Counted from the first letter of the stretch, positions 8,705 to 18,406 are shown. The stretch is 64,000 bases of DNA from Pseudomonas sp. LS44 (GCF_024730785.1 NZ_CP102830.1:558001-622000), one strand, 5' to 3'. The notes: a model not told the origin generated them from the letters alone. Made by a program: numbers and translations.

Positions 8705-11653
8705 ATGAGCCTGCCGCCGTTTGCCGTCCTGCCGATTTCCCTGCAGCCCTTTTCCGAACGTGCCGAGCAGGCGTTGCAGGCCGCCCTGAGCGATCAGCCC
8801 GATGCCCAGCAGTGTCTGGACGGCTGGCCGGAGAGCCGCCGGGAAGCCTTCGTGCGCGTCTGTGCGGCGAGTGATTTTGTCAGTCAGCAAGCCAGTCGCG
8901 ACGCGCCTGGATTCATCGCCCTGGCCGACTCCGGCGAGCTCGAACGCAGTCTGGCGGCGGGCGAGTTGCGCGCGCAGCTGAGCGCCGCGCTCGCCGAGTG
9001 CGCCGACGAAAGTGACCTCGGCCGGCGCCTGCGGCGGTACCGCAATCGCCAGCAGCTGCGCATCATCTGGCGCGACATCACGCGCCAGGCCGACCTGCGC
9101 GAAACCTGTCGCGATCTCTCCGAGCTGGCCGACGCCTGCATCGATGAGGCCTATCAATGGCTGTATCTGCGCCATTGCGAGCAGTTCGGCACGCCGATCG
9201 GGCGGCGCAGCGGCCAGGCGCAGCACATGGTAATTCTCGGCATGGGCAAACTCGGCGCCTTCGAGCTGAACCTGTCGTCGGATATCGACCTGATTTTCGG
9301 TTTTCCGGAGAGCGGCGAGACCCAGGGCGTCAAGCGCGCGCTGGACAACCAGGAGTTCTTCACCCGGCTCGGCCAGCGACTGATCAAGGCGCTGGACGCA
9401 ATCACCGTCGAAGGCTTCGTGTTCCGCGTCGACATGCGTCTGCGCCCCTACGGCTCGGCCGGGGCGCTGGTGCTCAGCTTCAATGCGCTGGAGCAGTACT
9501 ACCAGGACCAGGGCCGCGACTGGGAACGCTACGCGATGATCAAGGCGCGCGTGGTCGGTGGTGACCAGGGCGCTGGCAAACAGCTGCTGGAAATGCTCCG
9601 CCCCTTTGTTTACCGACGCTATCTGGACTTCTCCGCCATCGAGGCGCTGCGCGCGATGAAGCAGCTGATCCAGCAGGAGGTGCGGCGCAAGGGCATGGCC
9701 GACAACATCAAGCTGGGCTCCGGCGGCATCCGTGAGGTGGAATTCATCGCCCAGGCGTTCCAGCTGATCCACGGCGGGCGCGACTTGAGCCTGCAGCAGC
9801 GCCCGCTATTGAAGGTGCTGGCGACTCTCGAGGGCCAGGGCTACCTGCCGCCAGCGGTGGTCGCCGAACTGCGTGAGGGCTACGAGTTTCTGCGCTACAC
9901 CGAGCACGCCCTGCAGGCGATCGCCGACCGGCAGACACAGATGCTCCCGGACAACGACGACGATTGTGCGCGGGTCGCCCTGATCATGGGTTTCGACAGC
10001 TGGCCGGCGTTTCATGCGCAACTGATGTACTGGCGTGGCCGGGTCGACTGGCATTTCCGCCAGGTGATCGCCGATCCCGATGAAGACGAGGCGGGCGGTG
10101 GTACACCGTGCATCGGTGGCGAATGGCTGCCGCTGTGGGAGGAGGCGCTGGACGTGGTGGCCAGCGTTCGGCAACTGGAGGATGCCGGGTTCCGCGAGCC
10201 GGAGATCGCCTGGCGGCGGCTTAGTGATTTGCGCAGCGGCCCGCAGGTGCGCGCCATCCAGCGCCTCGGCCGCGAGCGCCTGGACGCCTTCATGCCGCGC
10301 CTGCTGGCCCAGGCGGTCGAGCACGACTATCCGGATCTGGTCCTCGAGCGCGTGTTGCCGCTGGTCGAGGCTGTGGCGCGCCGCTCCGCGTATCTGGTCT
10401 TGCTTAGCGAAAACCCCGGCGCGCTGGAGCGCCTGCTGCGGTTGTGCACCGCCAGTCCGCTGATCGCCGAACAGATCACCCGCTTTCCTTTATTGCTCGA
10501 TGAATTGCTCAACGAGGGCCGCCTGTTCAAGCCGCCGCTGGCGCCCGAGCTGGCTGCCGAGCTACGCGAGCGGCTGACGCGGATTCCCGAAGACGACCTC
10601 GAGCAGCAGATGGAAGCGCTGCGCCACTTCAAGTTGGCCCACGGCTTGCGCGTGGCCGCTTCGGAGATCGCCGGCACGCTGCCGCTGATGAAAGTCAGCG
10701 ACTATCTGACCTGGCTGGCCGAGGCGATTCTCGATCAGGTCCTGGCGCTGGCCTGGCGCTACAGCACCGCGCGGCATGGCACGCCGCGGCGCAGCGACGG
10801 CAGCCTGTGCGATCCGGATTTCATCATTGTCGGTTATGGCAAGGTCGGTGGCCTGGAGCTGGGCCACGGCTCGGACCTGGATCTGGTGTTCATCCACGAC
10901 GGCGACCCGCAGGCTGAGACCGACGGCGACAAGCCGATCGACGGTGCGCAGTTCTTCACCCGTCTGGGCCAGCGCATCATTCATCTCCTGACCACCCAGA
11001 CCACCTCCGGCCAGCTTTATGAGGTCGACATGCGCCTGCGCCCCTCCGGCGCCTCGGGGCTGTTGGTCAGCTCGCTGGGCGCCTTCGAGCGTTATCAGCA
11101 GAACGAGGCCTGGACCTGGGAGCATCAGGCGCTGACCCGTGCCCGGGTGTTGGTCGGCAGCCCGCGCGTGGCCAGCGCCTTCGAACACGTGCGCGCCGCC
11201 GTGCTGGGGCGCGAGCGCGACCCGGGCAAGCTGCGCGAGGAGGTCAGCGAGATGCGCGCGAAGATGCGCGACAACCTCGGCAGCCCGACGACCCTCGCCG
11301 GTACCGGCGCCAACGCCTTCGCCGCCGAGGCGCCGTTCGACCTCAAGCAGGACGCCGGCGGTATCGTCGATATTGAATTTATGGTGCAATACACGGCCCT
11401 GGCCTGGTCGCACCAGCACCCGCAATTGCTGCGCTGGACCGACAACATCCGCATCCTGGACGAGTTGGAAGCGGCCGGATTGTTGCCTGGTGACGACGCC
11501 CGCCTGCTGCAGGAGATCTACAAGGCCTACCGTGCAGTGGCGCACCGCTTGGCCCTGCAGAAGCAGCCGGCGGTGGTGACGGGCGACCAGTTCCACACCG
11601 AGCGCCGCGCCGTGATGCGCATCTGGGGCGAGCTGGAGCTGGAGCTGAACTGA
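8705..11653 (+). CDS. glnE: bifunctional glutamine synthetase adenylyltransferase/adenylyl-removing enzyme
   Basis: GlnE, 982 residues, adds and removes AMP on glutamine synthetase and so couples its activity to nitrogen status through PII. Two nucleotidyltransferase domains are visible. The N-terminal one, the removing half, has GMGKLGAFELN and SDIDL with Asp193 and Asp195. The C-terminal one, the adenylating half, has GYGKVGGLELG and SDLDL with Asp724 and Asp726. A helical linker lies between them. Length matches the family. The ATG at 8705 follows AAAGGATAG. It is divergent from aceE and is followed by ilvE on the same strand, as in P. aeruginosa. Confidence 0.97.
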   Translation: MSLPPFAVLPISLQPFSERAEQALQAALSDQPDAQQCLDGWPESRREAFVRVCAASDFVSQQASRDAPGFIALADSGELERSLAAGELRAQLSAALAECADESDLGRRLRRYRNRQQLRIIWRDITRQADLRETCRDLSELADACIDEAYQWLYLRHCEQFGTPIGRRSGQAQHMVILGMGKLGAFELNLSSDIDLIFGFPESGETQGVKRALDNQEFFTRLGQRLIKALDAITVEGFVFRVDMRLRPYGSAGALVLSFNALEQYYQDQGRDWERYAMIKARVVGGDQGAGKQLLEMLRPFVYRRYLDFSAIEALRAMKQLIQQEVRRKGMADNIKLGSGGIREVEFIAQAFQLIHGGRDLSLQQRPLLKVLATLEGQGYLPPAVVAELREGYEFLRYTEHALQAIADRQTQMLPDNDDDCARVALIMGFDSWPAFHAQLMYWRGRVDWHFRQVIADPDEDEAGGGTPCIGGEWLPLWEEALDVVASVRQLEDAGFREPEIAWRRLSDLRSGPQVRAIQRLGRERLDAFMPRLLAQAVEHDYPDLVLERVLPLVEAVARRSAYLVLLSENPGALERLLRLCTASPLIAEQITRFPLLLDELLNEGRLFKPPLAPELAAELRERLTRIPEDDLEQQMEALRHFKLAHGLRVAASEIAGTLPLMKVSDYLTWLAEAILDQVLALAWRYSTARHGTPRRSDGSLCDPDFIIVGYGKVGGLELGHGSDLDLVFIHDGDPQAETDGDKPIDGAQFFTRLGQRIIHLLTTQTTSGQLYEVDMRLRPSGASGLLVSSLGAFERYQQNEAWTWEHQALTRARVLVGSPRVASAFEHVRAAVLGRERDPGKLREEVSEMRAKMRDNLGSPTTLAGTGANAFAAEAPFDLKQDAGGIVDIEFMVQYTALAWSHQHPQLLRWTDNIRILDELEAAGLLPGDDARLLQEIYKAYRAVAHRLALQKQPAVVTGDQFHTERRAVMRIWGELELELN

Positions 11654-11767
11654 CGACAAGATTGAGCAGGGCGCGCATGCGGCGCGACCTGTCGGTGGTA
11701 GCGGCGGAATTGACTGCCGACGCCGCCACTCTGATGAACGAATCGAACACTTGAGGAGCTGGCAAAG

Positions 11768-12688
11768 ATGTCGATGGCCGATCGTGATGGCGTGATCTGG
11801 TATGACGGCGAAATGGTGCAGTGGCGCGACGCTACCACCCATGTGCTGACCCACACCCTGCACTACGGTATGGGCGTATTCGAAGGTGTCCGCGCCTACA
11901 ACACGCCGCAAGGCACGGCGATCTTCCGCCTGCAGGCGCACACCGACCGCCTGTTCGATTCGGCGCACATCATGAATATGCAGATGCCGTTCAGCAAAGA
12001 ACAGGTCAACGAAGCGTGCCGCGCCGCCGTGCGCGAGAACAACCTGAAAAGCGCCTACATCCGTCCGATGGCCTTCTATGGTTCCGAAGGCATGGGCCTG
12101 CGCGCCAGCGGCCTGCAAGTGCACCTGATCGTCGCCGCCTGGGACTGGGGCGCGTACATGGGCGAGGAAGCGCTGCAGCAAGGCATCAAAGTGCGCACCA
12201 GCTCCTTCACCCGTCACCATGTGAACATCTCGATGACCCGCGCCAAATCCAACGGTGCCTACATCAACTCGATGCTGGCCCTGCAGGAAGCCATCTCCGG
12301 CGGTGCCGACGAGGCGATGATGCTCGACCCGGAAGGTTACGTGGCCGAAGGTTCCGGTGAGAACATCTTCATCATCAAAGACGGCGTGCTGTACACCCCG
12401 GAAGTCACCGCCTGCCTCAACGGCATCACCCGCAACACCGTGCTGCGTCTGGCGGAAGAGCAAGGTCTGAAACTGGTGGAAAAACGCATCACCCGCGACG
12501 AGGTGTACATCGCCGATGAGGCCTTCTTCACCGGCACCGCTGCTGAAGTCACGCCGATCCGCGAAGTCGACGGTCGGGCGATTGGCATTGGCCGTCGCGG
12601 TCCGATCACCGAGAAGCTGCAAACCGCATACTTCGATCTGGTGACCGGCAAGACCAGCGCGCACGCCGAGTGGCGCACGCTGGTATAA
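11768..12688 (+). CDS. ilvE: branched-chain amino acid aminotransferase
   Basis: IlvE, 306 residues, is a fold-type IV pyridoxal-phosphate enzyme. It moves the amino group between glutamate and the keto acids of valine, leucine and isoleucine. The N-terminus has the family pattern (WYDGEMV, HTLHYGMGVFEGVRAY). The PLP lysine is Lys160 in TRAKSNGAY, and EGYVAEGSGENIF and GITRNTV follow in the usual order. The ATG at 11768 has GAGGAG in front of it. It lies 114 bp after glnE and is followed, after a GC-rich hairpin, by the LPS core genes. Confidence 0.95.
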   Translation: MSMADRDGVIWYDGEMVQWRDATTHVLTHTLHYGMGVFEGVRAYNTPQGTAIFRLQAHTDRLFDSAHIMNMQMPFSKEQVNEACRAAVRENNLKSAYIRPMAFYGSEGMGLRASGLQVHLIVAAWDWGAYMGEEALQQGIKVRTSSFTRHHVNISMTRAKSNGAYINSMLALQEAISGGADEAMMLDPEGYVAEGSGENIFIIKDGVLYTPEVTACLNGITRNTVLRLAEEQGLKLVEKRITRDEVYIADEAFFTGTAAEVTPIREVDGRAIGIGRRGPITEKLQTAYFDLVTGKTSAHAEWRTLV

Positions 12689-12831
12689 GACGTACGGCGC
12701 TGGCAGCGTCTGGCGCGGGGCCATTCGACGGTGGCCCGCTTGCCAAGATTGAAAAGCCTGCGACGAAGACCCATTTCAATGGGCAAGTAGGCGGGACTGA
12801 AGCAGAGCAATACATCAATAAGGCAGTGACT

Positions 12832-12850
12832 GGGGAGGCGTAAGCCTCCC
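12832..12850 (+). terminator. possible weak hairpin terminator or attenuator between ilvE and waaF
   Basis: GGGGAGGC and GCCTCCC form a stem around a short GTAA loop, just before the waaF ribosome site. The T-tract is poor (CTGCTCATTTCC), so it may only slow or partly stop transcription from ilvE. Confidence 0.3.
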
Positions 12851-12870
12851 TGCTCATTTCCGGAGCCGTG

Positions 12871-13908
12871 ATGAGAATACTGATCGTTGGGCCGAGCTGG
12901 GTCGGTGACATGGTGATGGCGCAGACGCTGTTTCACTGTTTGAAACAGCGCCACCCCGATTGCGTGATCGACGTGCTGGCGCCCGAGTGGAGCCGGCCGA
13001 TACTCGAGCGCATGCCCGAAGTGCGCCAGGCGCTGAGCTTCCCGCTGGGTCATGGCGTGCTGGATCTCGCCGCGCGGCGCAAGATCGGCCGCAGTCTCAG
13101 GGGCCAGTACGATCAGGCGATTCTGCTACCCAATTCGCTGAAGTCGGCGTTGGTGCCGCTCTTCGCCGGCATCCCCAAGCGCACCGGCTGGAAGGGCGAA
13201 ATGCGCTACGGTCTGCTCAATGACCTGCGCAAACTCGACAGGCAACGCTATCCGCTGATGATCGAGCGCTTCATGGCACTGGCGTTCGAGCCGGCTGCCG
13301 AGCTGCCGCAACCCTATCCGCAGCCGCGTTTGCAGATCGACCCGGCCAGCCGTGCGACGGCGCTGGAGCGATTCGGCCTGAGTCTCGATCGTCCCGTGCT
13401 GGTGCTGTGTCCCGGCGCCGAATTCGGCGAGGCCAAGCGCTGGCCGGCCGAGTACTACGCCAAGGTCGCCGAGCTGAAAATCCGCGCTGGCTGGCAGGTG
13501 TGGATCTTCGGCTCGAAGAACGACCACCCCGGCGGTGAAGATATCCGCATGCGCCTGATTCCTGGCCTGCGCGAAGAACTGCGCAATCTCGCCGGTGAGA
13601 CCAGCCTGGCCGAAGCCATCGACTTGATGTCCTGCGCCGGAGCGGTGGTGAGCAACGATTCCGGACTGATGCATGTCGCCGCCGCGCTGAACCTGCCGCT
13701 GGTGGCGGTGTACGGCTCGACCTCGCCGCAGTTCACCCCGCCGCTGGCCGATCAGGTGGAAATCGTCCGGCTGGGCATCGAATGCAGTCCGTGCTTCGAC
13801 CGTACCTGCCGCTTCGGGCATTACAACTGTCTGCGCGAGCTGAAGCCGCGGCCGGTGATCGAGGCCCTCGACCGGCTGGTCGCTGACCCGATTGAGGTCG
13901 GCGAATGA
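12871..13908 (+). CDS. waaF: ADP-heptose:LPS heptosyltransferase II
   Basis: WaaF, 345 residues, belongs to glycosyltransferase family 9. It adds the second L-glycero-D-manno-heptose to heptose I of the LPS inner core at the cytoplasmic face. Visible family features are the N-terminal ILIVGPSWVGDMVM, the C-terminal donor-binding region with VVSNDSGLMHVAAALN, and AVYGSTSP. The ATG at 12871 lies five bases after CGGAG. The GTG directly before it is too close to that site. It opens the core operon and overlaps waaC by four bases (ATGA), so translation of the two is probably coupled. Confidence 0.95.
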   Translation: MRILIVGPSWVGDMVMAQTLFHCLKQRHPDCVIDVLAPEWSRPILERMPEVRQALSFPLGHGVLDLAARRKIGRSLRGQYDQAILLPNSLKSALVPLFAGIPKRTGWKGEMRYGLLNDLRKLDRQRYPLMIERFMALAFEPAAELPQPYPQPRLQIDPASRATALERFGLSLDRPVLVLCPGAEFGEAKRWPAEYYAKVAELKIRAGWQVWIFGSKNDHPGGEDIRMRLIPGLREELRNLAGETSLAEAIDLMSCAGAVVSNDSGLMHVAAALNLPLVAVYGSTSPQFTPPLADQVEIVRLGIECSPCFDRTCRFGHYNCLRELKPRPVIEALDRLVADPIEVGE

Positions 13909-14906
13909 GAGTGCTGCTGATCAAGACGTCCTCGCTGGGCGACGTGATCCACACCTTGCCGGCGCTCACCGATGCAGCGCGGGCGATTCCCAGCATCCGC
14001 TTCGACTGGGTGGTGGAAGAGGGCTTCGCCGAGATTCCCGCCTGGCACCCGGCGGTCGCCGAGGTGATTCCGGTGGCGATCCGCCGTTGGCGCAAGAACC
14101 TCTGGCAAACCCTCAGGAGTGGTGAGTGGGCGCGCTTCAAGCAACGTCTGCGCAGCCGCCGCTACGACCTGGTGATCGACGCCCAATGCTTGCTGAAAAG
14201 CGCCTGGTTGACCCGCTATGCCCAGGCCCCGGTGGCCGGGTTGGACGGCAATTCCGCCCGCGAGCCGCTGGCCAGTCGCTTCTATGACCGGCGCTACGCG
14301 GTGGCCAAGGGTCAGCATGCCTTGGAGCGGGTGCGTCAGTTATTCGCCCAGGCGCTCGACTATCCACTGCCGCAAGGCGTCGTCGATTACGGTCTGGACC
14401 GCAATCGCCTGGCCGATCCGGTGGTGCCGGCTTACCTGTTGTTTCTGCATGGCACCACCTGGGCCAGCAAACACTGGCCGGAAGCTTATTGGCGTGCGCT
14501 GCTCGAGCGGATGAACGAACTGGCCTGGGACGTGCGCCTGCCGTGGGGCAATGCCGACGAACAGGCCCGCGCCGAGCGGCTGGCCGAGGGCCTGGCGCAT
14601 GTCAGCGTGCTGCCGCGTTTGAATCTGGCCGGGATCGCCAAAGTCATCGCCGGGGCGCGCGCCTGTGTCGCGGTGGACACCGGCCTCGGCCATCTGGCCG
14701 CGGCGTTGGATGTGCCGACCATCTCCCTGTACGGGCCGACCCGCCCGGACCTGGTCGGCGCCTATGGCGGCTCGCAGGTGCATTTGTGCGCGGAAGGCCC
14801 GGACGCCGGCTCGGGTGACCGCGACAAGCTCTGTTTCGACAGCCTGCGCCCGGAACGGGTGGCGCTGGAGTTGGAAGCGCTGCTATTGAGCGAGCCGGTA
14901 TGTTGA
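13905..14906 (+). CDS. waaC: ADP-heptose:LPS heptosyltransferase I
   Basis: WaaC, 333 residues, is a family 9 glycosyltransferase. It adds the first heptose to Kdo2-lipid A, the step before WaaF. The N-terminus LLIKTSSLGDVIHTLPAL is typical, with the Asp of SLGD. CVAVDTGLGHLAAALDVPT and SLYGPTRPD mark the donor site. The start overlaps the waaF stop. About 70 bp separate it from waaG. The ADP-heptose it uses is made partly by HldE, encoded later in this window. Confidence 0.95.
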   Translation: MRVLLIKTSSLGDVIHTLPALTDAARAIPSIRFDWVVEEGFAEIPAWHPAVAEVIPVAIRRWRKNLWQTLRSGEWARFKQRLRSRRYDLVIDAQCLLKSAWLTRYAQAPVAGLDGNSAREPLASRFYDRRYAVAKGQHALERVRQLFAQALDYPLPQGVVDYGLDRNRLADPVVPAYLLFLHGTTWASKHWPEAYWRALLERMNELAWDVRLPWGNADEQARAERLAEGLAHVSVLPRLNLAGIAKVIAGARACVAVDTGLGHLAAALDVPTISLYGPTRPDLVGAYGGSQVHLCAEGPDAGSGDRDKLCFDSLRPERVALELEALLLSEPVC

Positions 14907-14975
14907 TGTGCGGCGCTCTGGCACCTTTTGCGGTCACCGGCCGCTCCCGCTGTTCGACAAGGATTTAACGATCAC

Positions 14976-16094
14976 ATGACCCTCGCGTTCGTCCTCTACA
15001 AGTACTTTCCGTTCGGCGGCCTGCAGCGCGACTTCCTGCGCATCGCCCTGGAATGCCAGCAGCGTGGCCACGCCATTCGCGTCTACACGATGATCTGGGA
15101 AGGCGAGGTGCCAGACGGTTTCGAGGTGCTGGTGGTGCCCGTCAAGGCGCTGTTCAACCACAAGCGCAACGAGAAATTCACCGCCTGGGTACAAGCCGAC
15201 CTGGCGCGGCGGCCGGTTGATCGGGTGGTTGGTTTCAACAAGATGCCCGGTCTGGATGTCTACTACGCCGCCGATCCGTGCTTCGAAGATAAGGCGCAGA
15301 CCCTGCGCAGCCCGCTGTACCGCAAATGGGGTCGCTACAAGCACTTCGCCGACTACGAGCGGGCGGTCTTCGCCCCTGAAGCGAAGACTGAGATCCTGAT
15401 GATCTCTGAGGTGCAGCAGCCCTTGTTCGTCCAGCACTACGCCACCCCGGCGTCGCGCTTTCACCTGCTGCCGCCGGGCATTGCCGCCGACCGCCGCGCG
15501 CCGGCCAATGCCGCCGACGTGCGCGCCGAGTTCCGTGGTGAGTTCGGCCTCCAGGACGACGACCTGCTGCTGGTGCAGATCGGCTCCGGCTTCAAGACCA
15601 AAGGCCTGGATCGCAGCCTCAAGGCGCTCGCCGCGCTGCCGCGCAAGCTGCGCAAACGCACTCGGCTGATCGTCATCGGTCAGGACGATCCCAAGCCGTT
15701 CCTGTTGCAGATCAAGACCCTTGGTCTGTCGGACCAGGTGCAGATCCTCAAGGGCCGCAGCGACATCCCGCGTTTTTTGCTCGGCGCCGACCTGCTGATC
15801 CATCCGGCTTACAACGAGAACACCGGTACTGTACTGCTCGAGGCGCTGGTCGCCGGTTTGCCGGTGCTGGTCAGCGATGTCTGCGGCTATGCCCATTACA
15901 TCGCCGAGGCCGATTGCGGGCGTGTGGTGCCCAGCCCGTTCGAGCAGGACAACTTGAATCGCCAGCTCGCCGAGATGCTTGGCGATGACGCCCAGCGCAT
16001 GGCCTGGGCGCACAACGGCCTGGCCTTCGCGGACAGCGCCGACCTGTACTCCATGCCGCAACACGCGGCAGACGTGATCCTGGCTGGGCGGTGA
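14976..16094 (+). CDS. waaG: LPS core glycosyltransferase WaaG (family 4)
   Basis: The protein is 372 residues with the GT-B layout of family 4. The N-terminal half starts ALVLYKYFPFGGLQRDFLR-like, with the GG acceptor loop. The C-terminal half has IGSGFKTKGLDRSLKAL and the EX7E-like HPAYNENTGTVLLEAL segment. In E. coli this enzyme adds glucose to heptose II; in P. aeruginosa the homologue is linked to the first outer-core sugar, reported as galactosamine. The frame is open to 14928, but the family N-terminus begins at the ATG 14976 with AAGGAT upstream. It is followed by waaP after only four bases. Confidence 0.92.
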   Translation: MTLAFVLYKYFPFGGLQRDFLRIALECQQRGHAIRVYTMIWEGEVPDGFEVLVVPVKALFNHKRNEKFTAWVQADLARRPVDRVVGFNKMPGLDVYYAADPCFEDKAQTLRSPLYRKWGRYKHFADYERAVFAPEAKTEILMISEVQQPLFVQHYATPASRFHLLPPGIAADRRAPANAADVRAEFRGEFGLQDDDLLLVQIGSGFKTKGLDRSLKALAALPRKLRKRTRLIVIGQDDPKPFLLQIKTLGLSDQVQILKGRSDIPRFLLGADLLIHPAYNENTGTVLLEALVAGLPVLVSDVCGYAHYIAEADCGRVVPSPFEQDNLNRQLAEMLGDDAQRMAWAHNGLAFADSADLYSMPQHAADVILAGR

Positions 16095-16098
16095 ACGC

Positions 16099-16929
16099 AT
16101 GACTGTGATCCTCAGCGAGCCGTTCAAGAGCCTGTGGGCCGGTCGCGATCCGTTCGCCGCGGTCGAGCAGCTACAGGGCCAGGTGTACCGCGAGTTGGAG
16201 GGCCGGCGCACGCTGCGCACCGAGGTCGCCGGGCGCGGCTATTTCGTCAAGATCCACCGCGGCATCGGCTGGGGCGAAATTGCCAAGAATCTGCTCAGTG
16301 CCAAATTGCCGGTACTCGGCGCAGGCCAGGAATGGCGGGCTCTCCACCGCCTGCATGAGGCCGGCGTACCGACCATGACCGCCGTCGCCTATGGCGAGCG
16401 CGGCACCAATCCGGCGAGCCGTCACTCGTTCATCATCACCGAAGAACTGGCGCCGACCGTCGACCTCGAAGTGTTCACCCAGACGTGGCGCGAGCAGCCG
16501 CCTGAGCCGCGCCTCAAGCGTGCGCTGATCGCCGAAGTGGCGCGGATGACCGGCACCATGCACCGCGCCGGGGTCAATCATCGCGATTGCTATATCTGTC
16601 ATTTCCTCCTGCATACCGACCAAGTGCCGACGGCCGACAATCTCAAGCTGTCGCTGATCGACCTGCACCGTGCACAAACGCGTGAGAGCACACCGCGCCG
16701 CTGGCGCGACAAGGACCTGGCCGGGCTGTATTTCTCGGCGCTGAACATTGGTCTGAGCCGGCGCGACAAGCTGCGTTTCCTCAAGGGCTATTTCTTAGCG
16801 ACACAGGGCGAGCAGTCGCTGCGTGGGATTTTGCGTGACGAAGCGCGCCTGCTGGCTTGGCTGGAGCGCAAGGCCGAGCGCCTGCTGCTCCGCTATCAGC
16901 GTAAATACGCTCCGGGGGCACAAGGATGA
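16099..16929 (+). CDS. waaP: LPS core heptose I kinase
   Basis: WaaP, 276 residues, phosphorylates heptose I of the LPS inner core. The phosphates hold divalent cations and are important for outer membrane strength in pseudomonads. It has a eukaryote-like kinase fold. The catalytic loop reads HRDCYICHF with Asp163, and LSLIDLHRAQ supplies the metal-binding Asp. The ATG at 16099 follows the waaG stop by four bases. Its end overlaps the next kinase gene by four bases, so the kinase run is translationally coupled. Confidence 0.95.
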   Translation: MTVILSEPFKSLWAGRDPFAAVEQLQGQVYRELEGRRTLRTEVAGRGYFVKIHRGIGWGEIAKNLLSAKLPVLGAGQEWRALHRLHEAGVPTMTAVAYGERGTNPASRHSFIITEELAPTVDLEVFTQTWREQPPEPRLKRALIAEVARMTGTMHRAGVNHRDCYICHFLLHTDQVPTADNLKLSLIDLHRAQTRESTPRRWRDKDLAGLYFSALNIGLSRRDKLRFLKGYFLATQGEQSLRGILRDEARLLAWLERKAERLLLRYQRKYAPGAQG

Positions 16930-17663
16930 GCGGCTGGACAGTGGCGGAGCAATTGGAGCCATCGGCGGCTGCGCTGTTTGCCGATCTCGACGCGGTGTTC
17001 GCCCTGCAAGGCGAAGAAATTACGCGCGATACGCTGTCCGAAGTCTTGCGCGTCGAGCATCTGGGGCGGCGTTATTACGTCAAACGCTACTGGGGTGGCG
17101 GTAAAGGTTTGCGCCGTTACCTCGGCCGGCCACGGGTCAAGGCCGAGTGGCAGAACCTCAAGCACTTCGCCAAATGGGGCATCGCCACCGCGCCGCTGGT
17201 GGCTTACGGCCTGGAACGTCAGCACGGCAAGTTCGCCCGCGGAGCGGTGATCACCGCGGAACTGCTCGGCACCGATGACCTGGGCGTGCTGGCCCGGAAT
17301 AATGACCCGCGCTTGCGGGATGCGCGCTGGGTCGACACGATCAGCCGCCAATTGGCCAAGGCTACGCGAGTCCTGCATGACCATCACTTTGCCCACAATG
17401 ATTTGAAGTGGCGTAATTTGCTGGTCAACCAGCAGGCCGAGCTGTTCTTCATCGATTGCCCGGCGGGTGACTTCTGGAGCGGCGCCATGCTGCGCCGGCG
17501 CATCGTCAAAGACCTCGCCTGTCTGGACAAAGTCGCCAAGCAGCAGCTGTCGGCCAGCCAGCGCTTGCGTTTCTACCTGCAATACCGCGATCGCCAGCGT
17601 CTGAACGCCAGCGATAAGAAACGCATCCGCCAGATCGTCGAGTTTTTCGAGGGGCGCGAATGA
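16926..17663 (+). CDS. wapP: LPS core kinase-family protein (WapP-like)
   Basis: This 245-residue protein has a small kinase fold related to WaaP. The ATP-binding lysine is likely in RRYYVKRYW. The catalytic loop HNDLKWRNLL has Asp159 and the Asn, and FIDCPAGDFW gives the metal-binding Asp. The key residues are therefore kept, and a second core kinase, perhaps for heptose II, is plausible. The position after waaP matches P. aeruginosa PA5008, which I recall as wapP. It overlaps waaP and the next gene by four bases each. Confidence 0.8.
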   Translation: MSGWTVAEQLEPSAAALFADLDAVFALQGEEITRDTLSEVLRVEHLGRRYYVKRYWGGGKGLRRYLGRPRVKAEWQNLKHFAKWGIATAPLVAYGLERQHGKFARGAVITAELLGTDDLGVLARNNDPRLRDARWVDTISRQLAKATRVLHDHHFAHNDLKWRNLLVNQQAELFFIDCPAGDFWSGAMLRRRIVKDLACLDKVAKQQLSASQRLRFYLQYRDRQRLNASDKKRIRQIVEFFEGRE

Positions 17664-18406
17664 ACGACTTTATCGCCGCAGAGGATCGCGCCTTGCTGGA
17701 GCGCCATGGCTTGGCCGACTTCGAGGCCTTGTGGGCGCTCCAACTGGAAGCGGTAGACGAGCCGAATACCGGGCGCGGCGGCTGGAGCAGCGTCTATCGC
17801 CTGGATCTGGGCGAGGCGGCCTATTACCTGAAGCGGCAAAGCAACTACCTGACCCGCAGCCCACTGCACCCGTTCGGTGAGCCGACTTTCGCCCGTGAAT
17901 TCCGCAATATCCAGCGTTATCACGAGCGCGGCATTCCGGTCTTGCGGGCGGCGTTCTTTGCCGAACGACGCCTGCCTGGCGAGCAACGCGCGATTCTCCT
18001 GACTCGCGCGCTGGATGGCTGGCAGGACCTCGAGCATTGGCTGCAGCGCTGGGATGAAATAGCCGCCGAGCGGCGTGCGGCCATCCTGCGCACGTGTGGC
18101 CAACTGGCCCGGCGGTTACACGCAGCGGGGCAGATGCATGGCTGCCTCTATCCCAAGCATATTTTCCTGCGTGAAACCGACGATAACTTCCAGGCCTGCC
18201 TGATCGATCTGGAAAAAGCCCGGCCACTGCTGTTCGGTCGCTACGACCGGGTCAAGGATCTCGAGCCGCTGCTGCGCCGCGCCAGGGGTTGGGATGAGAC
18301 GGATGTGGAGCGCTTGCTGGACGCTTATCTGGGCGATCGTGACGATCTGCATAATTGGTCGCGGCGCTTGCTGGCGCGCCGCCGCTACAAAGAGGCGTAC
18401 CGATGA
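17660..18406 (+). CDS. wapQ: InaA-like LPS kinase-fold protein with a degenerate catalytic loop
   Basis: The protein is 248 residues, InaA-like, within the LPS kinase superfamily. GGWSSVYRL and AYYLKRQSNY correspond to the glycine loop and the ATP lysine. The loop that in WaaP reads HRDCYICH reads HGCLYPKH here. The catalytic Asp position is Cys162, while the second His stays in register. CLIDLEKARP keeps the second Asp. It may be a pseudokinase or use an altered mechanism. The order matches P. aeruginosa PA5007, which I recall as wapQ, but the symbol is uncertain. It overlaps the upstream and downstream genes by four bases. Confidence 0.7.
   Translation: MNDFIAAEDRALLERHGLADFEALWALQLEAVDEPNTGRGGWSSVYRLDLGEAAYYLKRQSNYLTRSPLHPFGEPTFAREFRNIQRYHERGIPVLRAAFFAERRLPGEQRAILLTRALDGWQDLEHWLQRWDEIAAERRAAILRTCGQLARRLHAAGQMHGCLYPKHIFLRETDDNFQACLIDLEKARPLLFGRYDRVKDLEPLLRRARGWDETDVERLLDAYLGDRDDLHNWSRRLLARRRYKEAYR

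Noticed and set aside
10562..12724. 720-codon minus-strand ORF across glnE and ilvE
   Set aside because: It runs antisense to two well recognised enzymes and has no domain of its own.
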